From assembly GCA_947476855.1 (NCBI GenBank), contig CANJSR010000365.1:1-5182 (forward strand): a stretch of 5,182 nucleotides of DNA, written 5' to 3'. The notes beneath the pieces were generated by a model. That model was not told where the DNA came from and did not search any database. It worked only from the letters and a program-made list of their open reading frames with translations. Shown here in pieces: positions 1 through 5,182 of the stretch; within the stretch, counting starts at the first letter, position 1, and every line of letters begins with the position of its first letter. Origin of the DNA: Acetobacteraceae bacterium (GTDB lineage Bacteria; Pseudomonadota; Alphaproteobacteria; Acetobacterales; Acetobacteraceae). Made by a program: the position numbers and the translations under genes.

Positions 1-929
1 CGGTTGATCGCCAGCGACAAGGCAAGCCTGACGCGGTGGTCCTTGAACGGGTTCTTTTCCAGCGCTTCCCCGTTCGGCCCGGTGACGAAGGGCATGGCCC
101 CGGTGCGGGAATGGTCGAACCACAGGAAGATGGACCGGTTGCTGACGACTTCCGAGATGGTGACGCGGGAGTCCTTGCGGAGGTTGGGCAGGTCCTGCGG
201 CGGCACGAACTCGATGATCCCGACATCGCCCGACAGCAGCGCCGCGGTGCGGGCGCCGTCGTTGGAGATGATGCGGTAGTTCACCTTCTTCCAATGCGGC
301 TTGGTGCCCCAGAAATCCTCGTTCCGCTCCATCTCGATCCGGTCACCCGGCTTGTAGGAGACGAAGCGGTAGGGGCCGGTGCCGATCGCGTTCTTGCCGT
401 TGTTGAAATCCTCGGTCGCCGGTTCGTCGCCCAGGCTGCGCGGGAGGATGAAGATCTGGGACAGGTCGATCGGCAGCAGCGGATAGGGGGTCGCGGTCTT
501 GAGCCGGATCGTCAGCGGATCAATGATCTCATGCCCCACGACGGCGCGGGTGTAGATCTGGAAGGATGCGGGGCTGTTCTTGACCTTGGGCACGCGGGCG
601 ATCGAGTAGGCGACATCCTCGGCCGACAGGGTCGCGCCGTTGTGGAACTTCGCCGGGCGCAGCTTGAATTCCCAGGTCAGGTCGTCGATCAGCTTCCAGC
701 TGACGGCCAGCCGCGGGCCGAGCTTGCCGCTGGCATCACGCTCCAGCAGCCGGTCGTACAAATGGACATGGGCCGAGGCATTCGGGCCCAGCGTATGGTA
801 ATGCGGGTCGATGCTGGTGACCGGCGCCGAGGACGCGATCGCCAGGTCCTGCGCCCATGCCGTGCCGCTTGCCGCGACGCTCGCGAGCACCGTGCCAACC
901 CGAAGGAAAGATCCGAACCGCCCAGGCAT
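1..929 (-). CDS. ABC transporter substrate-binding protein, family 5 (peptide/nickel/opine type), 3' end cut by the window edge
   Basis: This is the periplasmic solute-capture subunit of an ABC importer. 309 residues are visible, and the frame stays open to the left edge; family members usually have about 500-540 residues, so roughly 60% is present. Residues 1-26 form a Sec-type signal peptide: Arg4 and Arg10, a hydrophobic stretch at about 11-21, then an AWA cleavage site before Gln27-Asp28. Family 5 hallmarks follow in order: SIDPHYHT near 39-46, YDRLLE at 58-63, LTWEFKLRPAKFHNG near 84-98 with LSAEDVAYSI directly after, and GTGPYRFVSYKPGD near 183-196 with a later NEDFW. The start ATG at 929 is supported by an AGGGAG Shine-Dalgarno six bases upstream and by the signal peptide beginning there. 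Bound ligand cannot be read from this sequence; the family carries peptides, nickel, sugars, opines and glutathione. Permease and ATPase genes are expected beyond the left edge. It is divergent from the response regulator. Confidence 0.93.
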   Translation of the reverse strand, partial: MPGRFGSFLRVGTVLASVAASGTAWAQDLAIASSAPVTSIDPHYHTLGPNASAHVHLYDRLLERDASGKLGPRLAVSWKLIDDLTWEFKLRPAKFHNGATLSAEDVAYSIARVPKVKNSPASFQIYTRAVVGHEIIDPLTIRLKTATPYPLLPIDLSQIFILPRSLGDEPATEDFNNGKNAIGTGPYRFVSYKPGDRIEMERNEDFWGTKPHWKKVNYRIISNDGARTAALLSGDVGIIEFVPPQDLPNLRKDSRVTISEVVSNRSIFLWFDHSRTGAMPFVTGPNGEALEKNPFKDHRVRLALSLAIN

Positions 930-935
930 ATGAAG

Positions 936-941
936 CTCCCT
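936..941 (-). promoter_or_regulatory. Shine-Dalgarno of the substrate-binding protein gene
   Basis: On the minus strand this reads AGGGAG, six bases before the ATG at 929. It fixes that ATG as the start, and the signal peptide begins exactly there. Confidence 0.7.
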
Positions 942-999
942 GTTCCCTTGCCCAACCCTATAGCGGGAACGGTTGGCGGGACGCTAGGCTTGCGACGGC

Positions 1000-1013
1000 T
1001 CCGGCATGCCGGA
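1000..1013. promoter_or_regulatory. 14-bp perfect palindrome, candidate operator
   Basis: The sequence TCCGGCATGCCGGA is its own reverse complement. It lies about 70 bases upstream of the binding-protein start and about 96 bases upstream of the response-regulator start, a sensible place for a dimeric repressor or activator. OmpR-type regulators usually bind direct repeats, so this site may serve a different regulator. No T-run follows directly, so it is not a typical terminator. In high-GC DNA a chance palindrome is possible. Confidence 0.3.
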
Positions 1014-1090
1014 TGAGACGACAGAGAGAATTTTCGTGGGCCACCGTGCCATGATCGCGCCACGCCCCCCTGGCATCCGCTGGCGGGGAC

Positions 1091-1109
1091 AAAGGGAAAG
1101 GGACAGGGG
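1091..1109 (+). promoter_or_regulatory. Purine-rich tandem hexamer tract containing the response-regulator ribosome-binding site
   Basis: Two AAAGGG hexamers (1091-1096, 1097-1102) and a variant ACAGGG (1103-1108) run directly into the ATG at 1110. The second AAAGGG lies seven bases from the ATG and is the best-spaced Shine-Dalgarno; the third is very close to the start. No other start in this frame has comparable support. Confidence 0.55.
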
Positions 1110-1787
1110 ATGGCCGCGGCGCGCTCGATCCTGATCGTGGAGGGGGAAGCGGTGGTGCGGACGGCGCTGGCCGACGCGCTGAGCCACGAACCGGGCGTCG
1201 CGGTCACCGGACGCGCCTCCATCGCCGAAGCCGAGGCGTTCCTGGCCGAGGAACGCGGCGACCTGCTGATCCTGTCGGTGGCGGATGGGGGAGAGGCGGC
1301 GCTGGAATTCTACCAGCGTGCCCGCTGCGAGGACTCGCGCATGGCGGTGATGCTGCTGGTCCCCTCGGCCGATGTCGCGGCGCTCGATTCGGCGCTGGCC
1401 GCCGGGGTCGACGACGTGCTGGGAAAGCCGTTCCGCCTGGGGTTGCTGCTGGCCCGCGTCCGCCGCCTGCTGCGCGATCTGCCCGACCTGGATGAGGAGC
1501 CTGTGCCGGTCGGCCCCTGGCTGTTCCACCCCATGCAGCGGGTGCTGCAGGATGCCGACCGCCGGGTGCGCCTGACCGAGAAGGAGGCCGCGATCCTGCT
1601 GCATCTGCACCGAGCCGCCGCGCCGGTGGAGCGGCAGGTGCTGCTGAACGAGGTGTGGGGCTACAACGACCAGGTCACCACCCACACGTTGGAAACCCAC
1701 ATCTACAAATTGCGCCAGAAGATCGAGGCGAACCCGTCCGAGGCGCGCCTGCTGCTGACCGAGGGCGGGGGCTACCGGCTCGCCTGA
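1110..1787 (+). CDS. OmpR-type response regulator with a degenerate receiver lacking the phospho-acceptor aspartate
   Basis: A 225-residue cytoplasmic transcription factor of normal length for the OmpR/PhoB family. Residues 5-122 form a receiver fold and about 153-224 a winged helix-turn-helix. The DNA-binding part is canonical: LTEKEAAILLHL at 155-166, VLLNEVWGY at 177-185, THTLETHIYKLRQKIE at 191-206 (recognition helix) and TEGGGYRL at 217-224. The receiver is not canonical. The acidic pair after strand 1 reads Glu11-Gly12. The residue after DLLIL at strand 3, normally the phosphorylated Asp, is Ser56. The switch Thr/Ser is Val84. The conserved Lys106-Pro107 remains. From family knowledge such a receiver should not take part in ordinary phosphotransfer, so activity may depend on dimerisation, a ligand or abundance. 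No sensor kinase is in the window. The final 16 bases overlap the convergent hydrolase gene. The closest relatives by motif appear to be alphaproteobacterial; target genes are unknown. Confidence 0.95.
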   Translation: MAAARSILIVEGEAVVRTALADALSHEPGVAVTGRASIAEAEAFLAEERGDLLILSVADGGEAALEFYQRARCEDSRMAVMLLVPSADVAALDSALAAGVDDVLGKPFRLGLLLARVRRLLRDLPDLDEEPVPVGPWLFHPMQRVLQDADRRVRLTEKEAAILLHLHRAAAPVERQVLLNEVWGYNDQVTTHTLETHIYKLRQKIEANPSEARLLLTEGGGYRLA

Positions 1788-1793
1788 CCCCGC
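1765..1793. other. Inverted repeat spanning the convergent gene overlap
   Basis: GCGGGG at 1765-1770 and CCCCGC at 1788-1793 can pair as a 6-bp all-GC stem around a 17-base loop that contains both stop codons. No U-tract follows on either strand, so it is not a standard intrinsic terminator, but it is the only notable hairpin I saw where the two transcripts meet. Confidence 0.25.
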
Positions 1794-3643
1794 AGATGCA
1801 GGTCCACGTGGGACGGATGCGCCGGGCCCATGTGGATCGTGTTTCGGGCAATGACCGGGGGCAGGCGGCGGTCGGCGAAGCGTTCTCCGGTGTTCGGATT
1901 CACGTCGAAGCGGGGGAAGCTGCTGGAGGAGACGTCCAGCCGGATGAGGTGCCCCGCGCGGACCAGGACGCTGGCGGACCAGAGCTCGATCGTGACCTCG
2001 ACAATTTCGTGCGGGGTCAGCGGTTCTTCCCGATGTGCGTAGATACGGCGGTAGCCCGGGCCGGCCTGGGTGAATCCGCGCAGGCGGGCACGGACGATGC
2101 CGTCCTGGATATTCATCGCATAGCCGTCGGGATAGGCCGGGGAGGGCGGATACTGGTCGATCAGCTTGGCGGTGAAGTCGGTGTCCACGGCTGAGGATGA
2201 CACGAACAATGTCACCGCGATCGGGCCAGAGATTTCCGTGTCATGCTCCAACGGTTCGGTGAGGAAGCACAGATTGTCGGCGCGTTCGGACAGCGGGCGC
2301 GTGTCGCGGCACTGCAACAGCTTGGGATCGCCGCGCTGGTCGGCGGGGCCGGCGAGGATGACCTGCAACCCGGAACTCACATTGCCGCCGACCGACGGCA
2401 GGGGATCGCTCGGATCGAAGTTGTAGCTGACGGACCCCGATTGCGGGACAGCCGCTCCCAGTGTCAGATCGGGACCGAGATGCAGCCGTGTCGGCACCGC
2501 GTCGCGTGGCGGCCAGGCGTCGAAGGTCTGCCAGGACCCGCCGGCGCGGAGGTTCCCGGCCGGGGTCTTCGATCCGTCCCCGCCTTCCAGTCGGAACGCA
2601 TGGAACAGATGGCCGGGCTGGATGCCGGACGGGATGTCCTTCACGAACTGGTCGAACCACTGCCCGATCGCGGCCGGCACGTCGATCGGCATGGCGGGAC
2701 CCATGTCGACATCGCCCGCGACGGTGGACATTGTATAGACGGATGAATGGAAGCCGCCGCCCATGATCATGTGTATGGGGGATGACTTGCCCTCGGCATA
2801 GCCGGTGAACGCATCGAGCATGCCACCGAGGAACGCGTCGTACCAGGTCCCGATCAGCAGTACCGGCACATCGGCCGCGGCCTTGTAGTCGAAGCGGTAG
2901 CCGTCCTGCTTCCAGTAGTCGTCATACAACTCATGCTGCTGCCATTCCTGGTACCACTCGTCATAGCTCGGCGCCAAGGCCATGACCGAGCCGCTCGGAC
3001 GCAACTGCGATCGTTGCATCAGCGCGAAGGCTTCCTTGGTTTCCAGCGCCTTGGTGAAGGCGGCGGCGACCGCGGGATCGGCCTCGGACTCCCGGCCCAT
3101 CGCGGCAAGGCCGAGCGCGTAGTTGATGTTGTGGGTCATGAGGAAGGCGCCGCCGTACCAGGCGCCGTCCTCGTGGTAGTCGCCCGCGCCGACGCGGATC
3201 ACGGCGGCGACCAGGCCGGGTGGATTGCGGCAGAGGATCGCCTGGGCGGTGGAGGCGAAGTAGCTCGATCCGGTGACGGCGATGCGGCCGTTGCACCAGG
3301 GCTGGGTCATGATCCAGGCCATGGTGTCGACGCCGTCATCGCCCTCCGACGGGTAGGAGATGAACGCGCCTTCGGACTTGTAGCGGCCGCGGCAGTCCTG
3401 GGCGATGAAGACATAGCCGCGGGAGGCCCAGAACGCTCCATCGGGTGTATTCCCGGGGCCGCGGGTCTTGTTGTAGGGCGTGCGTTCCAGGACGACGGGG
3501 AAGGGGCCGGGCAGGATCGCGCCGTCCGCCGCCGGCAGCCAGACATCGGTGGCCAGCCTGACGCCGTCGCGCATGGTGACCATGACATCGTGCAGGGTGG
3601 CGACGCCATGTTCGGGCGGACGGCGGGGCGGGCGGGCGATCAT
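1772..3643 (-). CDS. CocE/NonD family hydrolase (X-Pro dipeptidyl-peptidase S15-type alpha/beta hydrolase)
   Basis: A 623-residue serine hydrolase, within the usual 550-680 range of the CocE/NonD family, which includes cocaine esterase, glutaryl-7-ACA acylase and X-Pro dipeptidyl-peptidase. The N-terminal domain carries MRDGVRLATDVWLP (24-37), RTPYNK (54-59, whose Tyr57 matches the oxyanion-hole tyrosine of CocE) and QDCRGRYKSEG (82-92). The nucleophile elbow is GSSYFA (125-130) with Ser127. The acid is Asp269 in GTWYDAF, and the base is His299 in MGGGFHSS. A helical cap fills about 155-255. The C-terminal jelly-roll domain spans about 385-620. The triad looks complete; the elbow has Ala130 where Gly is common, and the His motif lacks the usual GPW. 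There is no signal peptide, so it is probably cytoplasmic. The ATG at 3643 has an AAGGA site eight bases upstream. It is the third gene of the operon, 26 bases after the enolase-family gene. The substrate (ester, amide or peptide bond) is not predictable. Confidence 0.93.
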   Translation of the reverse strand: MIARPPRRPPEHGVATLHDVMVTMRDGVRLATDVWLPAADGAILPGPFPVVLERTPYNKTRGPGNTPDGAFWASRGYVFIAQDCRGRYKSEGAFISYPSEGDDGVDTMAWIMTQPWCNGRIAVTGSSYFASTAQAILCRNPPGLVAAVIRVGAGDYHEDGAWYGGAFLMTHNINYALGLAAMGRESEADPAVAAAFTKALETKEAFALMQRSQLRPSGSVMALAPSYDEWYQEWQQHELYDDYWKQDGYRFDYKAAADVPVLLIGTWYDAFLGGMLDAFTGYAEGKSSPIHMIMGGGFHSSVYTMSTVAGDVDMGPAMPIDVPAAIGQWFDQFVKDIPSGIQPGHLFHAFRLEGGDGSKTPAGNLRAGGSWQTFDAWPPRDAVPTRLHLGPDLTLGAAVPQSGSVSYNFDPSDPLPSVGGNVSSGLQVILAGPADQRGDPKLLQCRDTRPLSERADNLCFLTEPLEHDTEISGPIAVTLFVSSSAVDTDFTAKLIDQYPPSPAYPDGYAMNIQDGIVRARLRGFTQAGPGYRRIYAHREEPLTPHEIVEVTIELWSASVLVRAGHLIRLDVSSSSFPRFDVNPNTGERFADRRLPPVIARNTIHMGPAHPSHVDLHLRGQASR

Positions 3644-3651
3644 CGGTCGTT

Positions 3652-3656
3652 TCCTT
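3652..3656 (-). promoter_or_regulatory. Shine-Dalgarno of the CocE/NonD hydrolase gene
   Basis: AAGGA on the minus strand, eight bases before the ATG at 3643. It lies in the 26-base gap after the upstream stop codon and supports this start over downstream ATGs. Confidence 0.65.
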
Positions 3657-3669
3657 GCGTCATCGATCT

Positions 3670-4761
3670 TCAGTCCGTGACCGTGAACCGCGCCACGGAA
3701 TCGCGATCCAGTTCCAGCCCGAACCCGGGCCGATCCGGCGCCACCATCATCCCATCCGTCATTGCCGGCATCTCCTGCAGCAGGCGCGCGGACCGGGGGA
3801 CGTATTCGACGCGGTGACCGTTCGGGGCGGCGCAGAGGAGATGGATATGGATCTCCGGCAGTACGTGCCCGCCGACGCGGACACCGAACCCGTGTGCCAG
3901 CGATGCCACATGCCGCCAGGGCGTTACCCCGCCGATCCGGCCGAGGTCGATCAGCGCGATGCCGGTCGCCCGAGCCTCCAGCAGCCGCGTGAAGTCGGAG
4001 ACATTGTATAGATGTTCGCCGGTCGCCATCGGGATATCCAGCGCGGCGACAATCCGGGCCATGCCCGGGATGTCCGTGTGCGGGATCGGGTCTTCCAGCC
4101 AGCTCACCCCGGCCTCCTGCAAGGCCTTGCCAGTGCGGATGGCGCGGTCGAGCGTCCAGGTCTCGGTCGCATCCACCATGATCGCGACATCGGGGCCGAC
4201 CGCGTCGCGCACGGCGCGGACGCGGGCGACTTCGCCCTCGGGTTGCTTTTCGTTGCCAATCCGCAGTTTGACCGCCCGGAACCCCTGGTCCGCCGCCTTG
4301 CGGGCGGAGGCGGCGAGTTCATCCAGCGTCAGGCTGTACCAGAACCCGTCCGAAGCGTAGGCTTCCAACCGATCCCGCGCGCCGCCCAGAAGTTTCCAGA
4401 TCGGCTGGCCAACGGTCTTGCCGGCGGCGTCCCAGATCGCGATGTCGATCGGGCAGATCGCGTAGTGCAGCAGGCCGCCGGGGCCGATCCAGTCGCCGGC
4501 GCGGGCCATGCGGTGCCAGGCGGCCTCGGCTTCCAGGACGCTCATGCCGATGACGAGCTGGCCGAGTTCACGGGTGGCGGAGGCGACGGCGCGACAGAAC
4601 ATCTCCCGCAACGCAACGATGTAGCCGAAGCCGGTGACGCCATCGGTTGTCGTGACTTCCGCCATGACATGCCAGTTTGCGTCCACCAGCCGTCCGGCGG
4701 CCATGTAGGGCTGGTCCAGCGCCACCCGCATCAGGCGCACATCGACGGATGCGATCTTCAT
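3670..4761 (-). CDS. Mandelate racemase/muconate lactonizing enzyme family protein (enolase superfamily, mandelate racemase subgroup)
   Basis: A 363-residue cytoplasmic enzyme, close to the 359 of Pseudomonas mandelate racemase. The superfamily abstracts a proton alpha to a carboxylate and stabilises the enolate on Mg2+. Residues 1-125 are the capping domain, and 135 to about 340 form the modified TIM barrel. Metal ligands are Asp197 (MVDAT), Glu223 (WLEDP) and Glu249 (TGEH). The His-Asp dyad of the mandelate racemase subgroup is Asp272 (IDLGRIGG) and His299 (GGHVLPEIHIHL); Glu319 corresponds to the electrophilic Glu317 of mandelate racemase. The strand-2 motif is Lys165-x-Arg167, not KxK, and Thr199 replaces the Asn of DxN. 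With Arg in place of the second base, one-base chemistry such as acid-sugar dehydration seems likelier than two-base racemisation (inference). The ATG at 4761 lies 4 bases after the upstream stop, with GAAGG nine bases before it inside the upstream gene, suggesting translational coupling. The substrate is unknown. Confidence 0.93.
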   Translation of the reverse strand: MKIASVDVRLMRVALDQPYMAAGRLVDANWHVMAEVTTTDGVTGFGYIVALREMFCRAVASATRELGQLVIGMSVLEAEAAWHRMARAGDWIGPGGLLHYAICPIDIAIWDAAGKTVGQPIWKLLGGARDRLEAYASDGFWYSLTLDELAASARKAADQGFRAVKLRIGNEKQPEGEVARVRAVRDAVGPDVAIMVDATETWTLDRAIRTGKALQEAGVSWLEDPIPHTDIPGMARIVAALDIPMATGEHLYNVSDFTRLLEARATGIALIDLGRIGGVTPWRHVASLAHGFGVRVGGHVLPEIHIHLLCAAPNGHRVEYVPRSARLLQEMPAMTDGMMVAPDRPGFGLELDRDSVARFTVTD

Positions 4762-4765
4762 CGTG

Positions 4766-5182
4766 TCACGCCTTCGGCGGCAGGGTCGGCAGGCCGGGCG
4801 GGACCTCGACCTCGGCCGCGTTCAGCATGACGGAGACCATGCAGTAATAGCCGACGAGGCCCGTCAGCTCGACCACGCCCGGAACGCCGAACAAGGCGAC
4901 GACGCGCTGGTAGGCGGCGTCGGAGGCGAAATGTTTCGTCAGCAGTTCGTTGGCGTAGTCGTAGATCGCCTGCTCATCGGCCTGGGCGAAGCGGTTGCCG
5001 CCGGATTTCAGGATGGCGATGGAGTCCTCGGACAGGCCGGCCTTGCGGCCCTCGCCCTCGTGGGAGGCCCATTCGAACTGGCTGTCCCAGTGCCGCCCGA
5101 CGGTCAGGATGGCGAATTCCCGCAGCCGCGGTTCGAAGCTGGAGTTGAAGCGCAGCACCAGGCCGATGGCGGACATGGTCTC
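4766..5182 (-). CDS. Carboxymuconolactone decarboxylase-like protein, 5' end cut by the window edge
   Basis: A small all-helical protein of the CMD/AhpD-like superfamily. From the first visible Met (ATG at 5176) there are 136 residues: PRLREFAILTVGRHWDSQFEW (16-36), His39, KAGLSEDSI (45-53), the helix DEQAIYDYANELL (67-79), and GVVELTGLVGYYCMVSVMLNA (100-120). The frame is open through the right edge (Glu-Thr precede Met). Related proteins that I recall have about 180 residues, with some 45-55 more before this point, so the ATG at 5176 is probably internal and the gene starts outside. The Glu35-x3-His39 pattern lacks the CxxC of AhpD, so thiol peroxidase activity is unlikely; the only cysteine is Cys112. 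Members of this branch sit in catabolic operons, but their reactions are mostly unproven. It is the most upstream visible gene of the three-gene operon, and its stop lies 4 bases before the next start. Confidence 0.9.
   Translation of the reverse strand, partial: ETMSAIGLVLRFNSSFEPRLREFAILTVGRHWDSQFEWASHEGEGRKAGLSEDSIAILKSGGNRFAQADEQAIYDYANELLTKHFASDAAYQRVVALFGVPGVVELTGLVGYYCMVSVMLNAAEVEVPPGLPTLPPKA
4771..4775 (-). promoter_or_regulatory. Shine-Dalgarno of the enolase-superfamily gene, inside the upstream coding region
   Basis: GAAGG on the minus strand, nine bases before the ATG at 4761 and within the last codons of the upstream gene. This position is typical of translationally coupled operon genes. 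Confidence 0.6.

Larger units (their letters stand above)
930..1109. promoter_or_regulatory. Divergent intergenic region between the binding-protein gene and the response-regulator gene
   Basis: These 180 bases separate two genes transcribed away from each other, so promoters for both should lie here. I could not find a convincing sigma-70 pair on either strand. On the minus strand a TATAGG lies at 957-962, but nothing like TTGACA is at the proper distance. On the plus strand a TTGCGA lies at 990-995 without a good -10 box. The region holds a 14-bp perfect palindrome (1000-1013) and purine-rich ribosome-binding tracts at both ends. No small gene was seen. Confidence 0.55.

Noticed and set aside
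957..962. TATAGG on the minus strand as a -10 box for the binding-protein gene
   Set aside because: No TTGACA-like hexamer lies 16-18 bases upstream on that strand; too weak to list as a promoter.
36..1016. 326-codon plus-strand open frame opposite the binding-protein gene
   Set aside because: It is antisense to a clear family 5 binding protein with signal peptide and ribosome-binding site; its translation is rich in Arg, Gly, Val and Asp with no recognisable fold, as expected of a high-GC shadow frame.
1071..1084. Sigma-54-like TGGCAT...TGGC element upstream of the response regulator
   Set aside because: The GG and GC dinucleotides are one base too close for the -24/-12 spacing and the TTGC half is degenerate.
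984..1700. 238-codon minus-strand open frame opposite the response regulator
   Set aside because: The translation is Gln/Arg/His-rich low-complexity and lies opposite canonical OmpR motifs; it is a shadow.
1110..1787. Response-regulator gene as a decaying pseudogene
   Set aside because: It is full length, has no frameshift or early stop, a good ribosome-binding tract and a fully conserved DNA-binding domain; only the receiver pocket is changed.
1765..1793. Bidirectional intrinsic terminator at the convergent overlap
   Set aside because: The stem is only 6 bp with a 17-base loop and no T-run follows on either strand; kept only as an inverted repeat.
2933..4830. Long plus-strand open frames (2933-3817 and 4012-4830) opposite the hydrolase and enolase-family genes
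   Set aside because: Both are antisense to genes with complete catalytic motifs and show the composition of mirror frames, without domain signatures.
5174..5176. ATG at 5176 as the true start of the CMD-like gene
   Set aside because: The frame stays open to the edge, the six bases before it hold no ribosome-binding site, and the domain appears to lack its N-terminal helices; the gene is better treated as cut by the window.

Overview
The window is high-GC DNA (about two-thirds G+C by eye) from a bacterium, most likely an alphaproteobacterium of the Rhodospirillales/Acetobacteraceae kind. That placement rests on base composition, on the C-terminal half of the response regulator (which resembles a subfamily I associate with that group), and on the gene mix: an oligopeptide-type ABC binding protein, a CocE/NonD hydrolase, an enolase-superfamily enzyme and a carboxymuconolactone-decarboxylase (CMD)-like protein. 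It is an inference without database support. No RNA genes, mobile elements, CRISPR arrays or phage features were seen.

Layout from right to left on the minus strand: a CMD-like protein cut by the right edge (4766-5182), a mandelate-racemase-subgroup enolase-superfamily enzyme (3670-4761) and a large CocE/NonD (S15-type) alpha/beta hydrolase (1772-3643). They are separated by 4 and 26 nt and look like one operon. A plus-strand OmpR-type response regulator (1110-1787) follows; its last 16 bases overlap the 3' end of the hydrolase gene tail to tail. A 180-bp divergent intergenic region (930-1109) then leads to a minus-strand family 5 solute-binding protein with a signal peptide (929 to the left edge, cut).

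How the genes may work together: the binding protein would capture a solute in the periplasm for an ABC importer whose permease and ATPase genes should lie beyond the left edge. The hydrolase would cleave an ester, amide or peptide-like bond. The enolase-superfamily enzyme would enolise a carboxylic acid, for racemisation or more likely dehydration, and the CMD-like protein would act on a small product. This is a plausible uptake-and-catabolism locus with an unknown substrate. The regulator between the two minus-strand blocks could control the locus or be an unrelated neighbour.

The most notable point is that the receiver domain of the regulator lacks the phospho-accepting aspartate (Ser56 in its place), one of the two metal-binding acidic residues (Gly12) and the switch Thr/Ser (Val84). 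Its DNA-binding domain is intact, so it is probably a phosphorylation-independent regulator. The other points are the overlap and noncontiguous-operon geometry and active-site substitutions in the enolase-superfamily enzyme. I see no clear evidence of a wholly new system.
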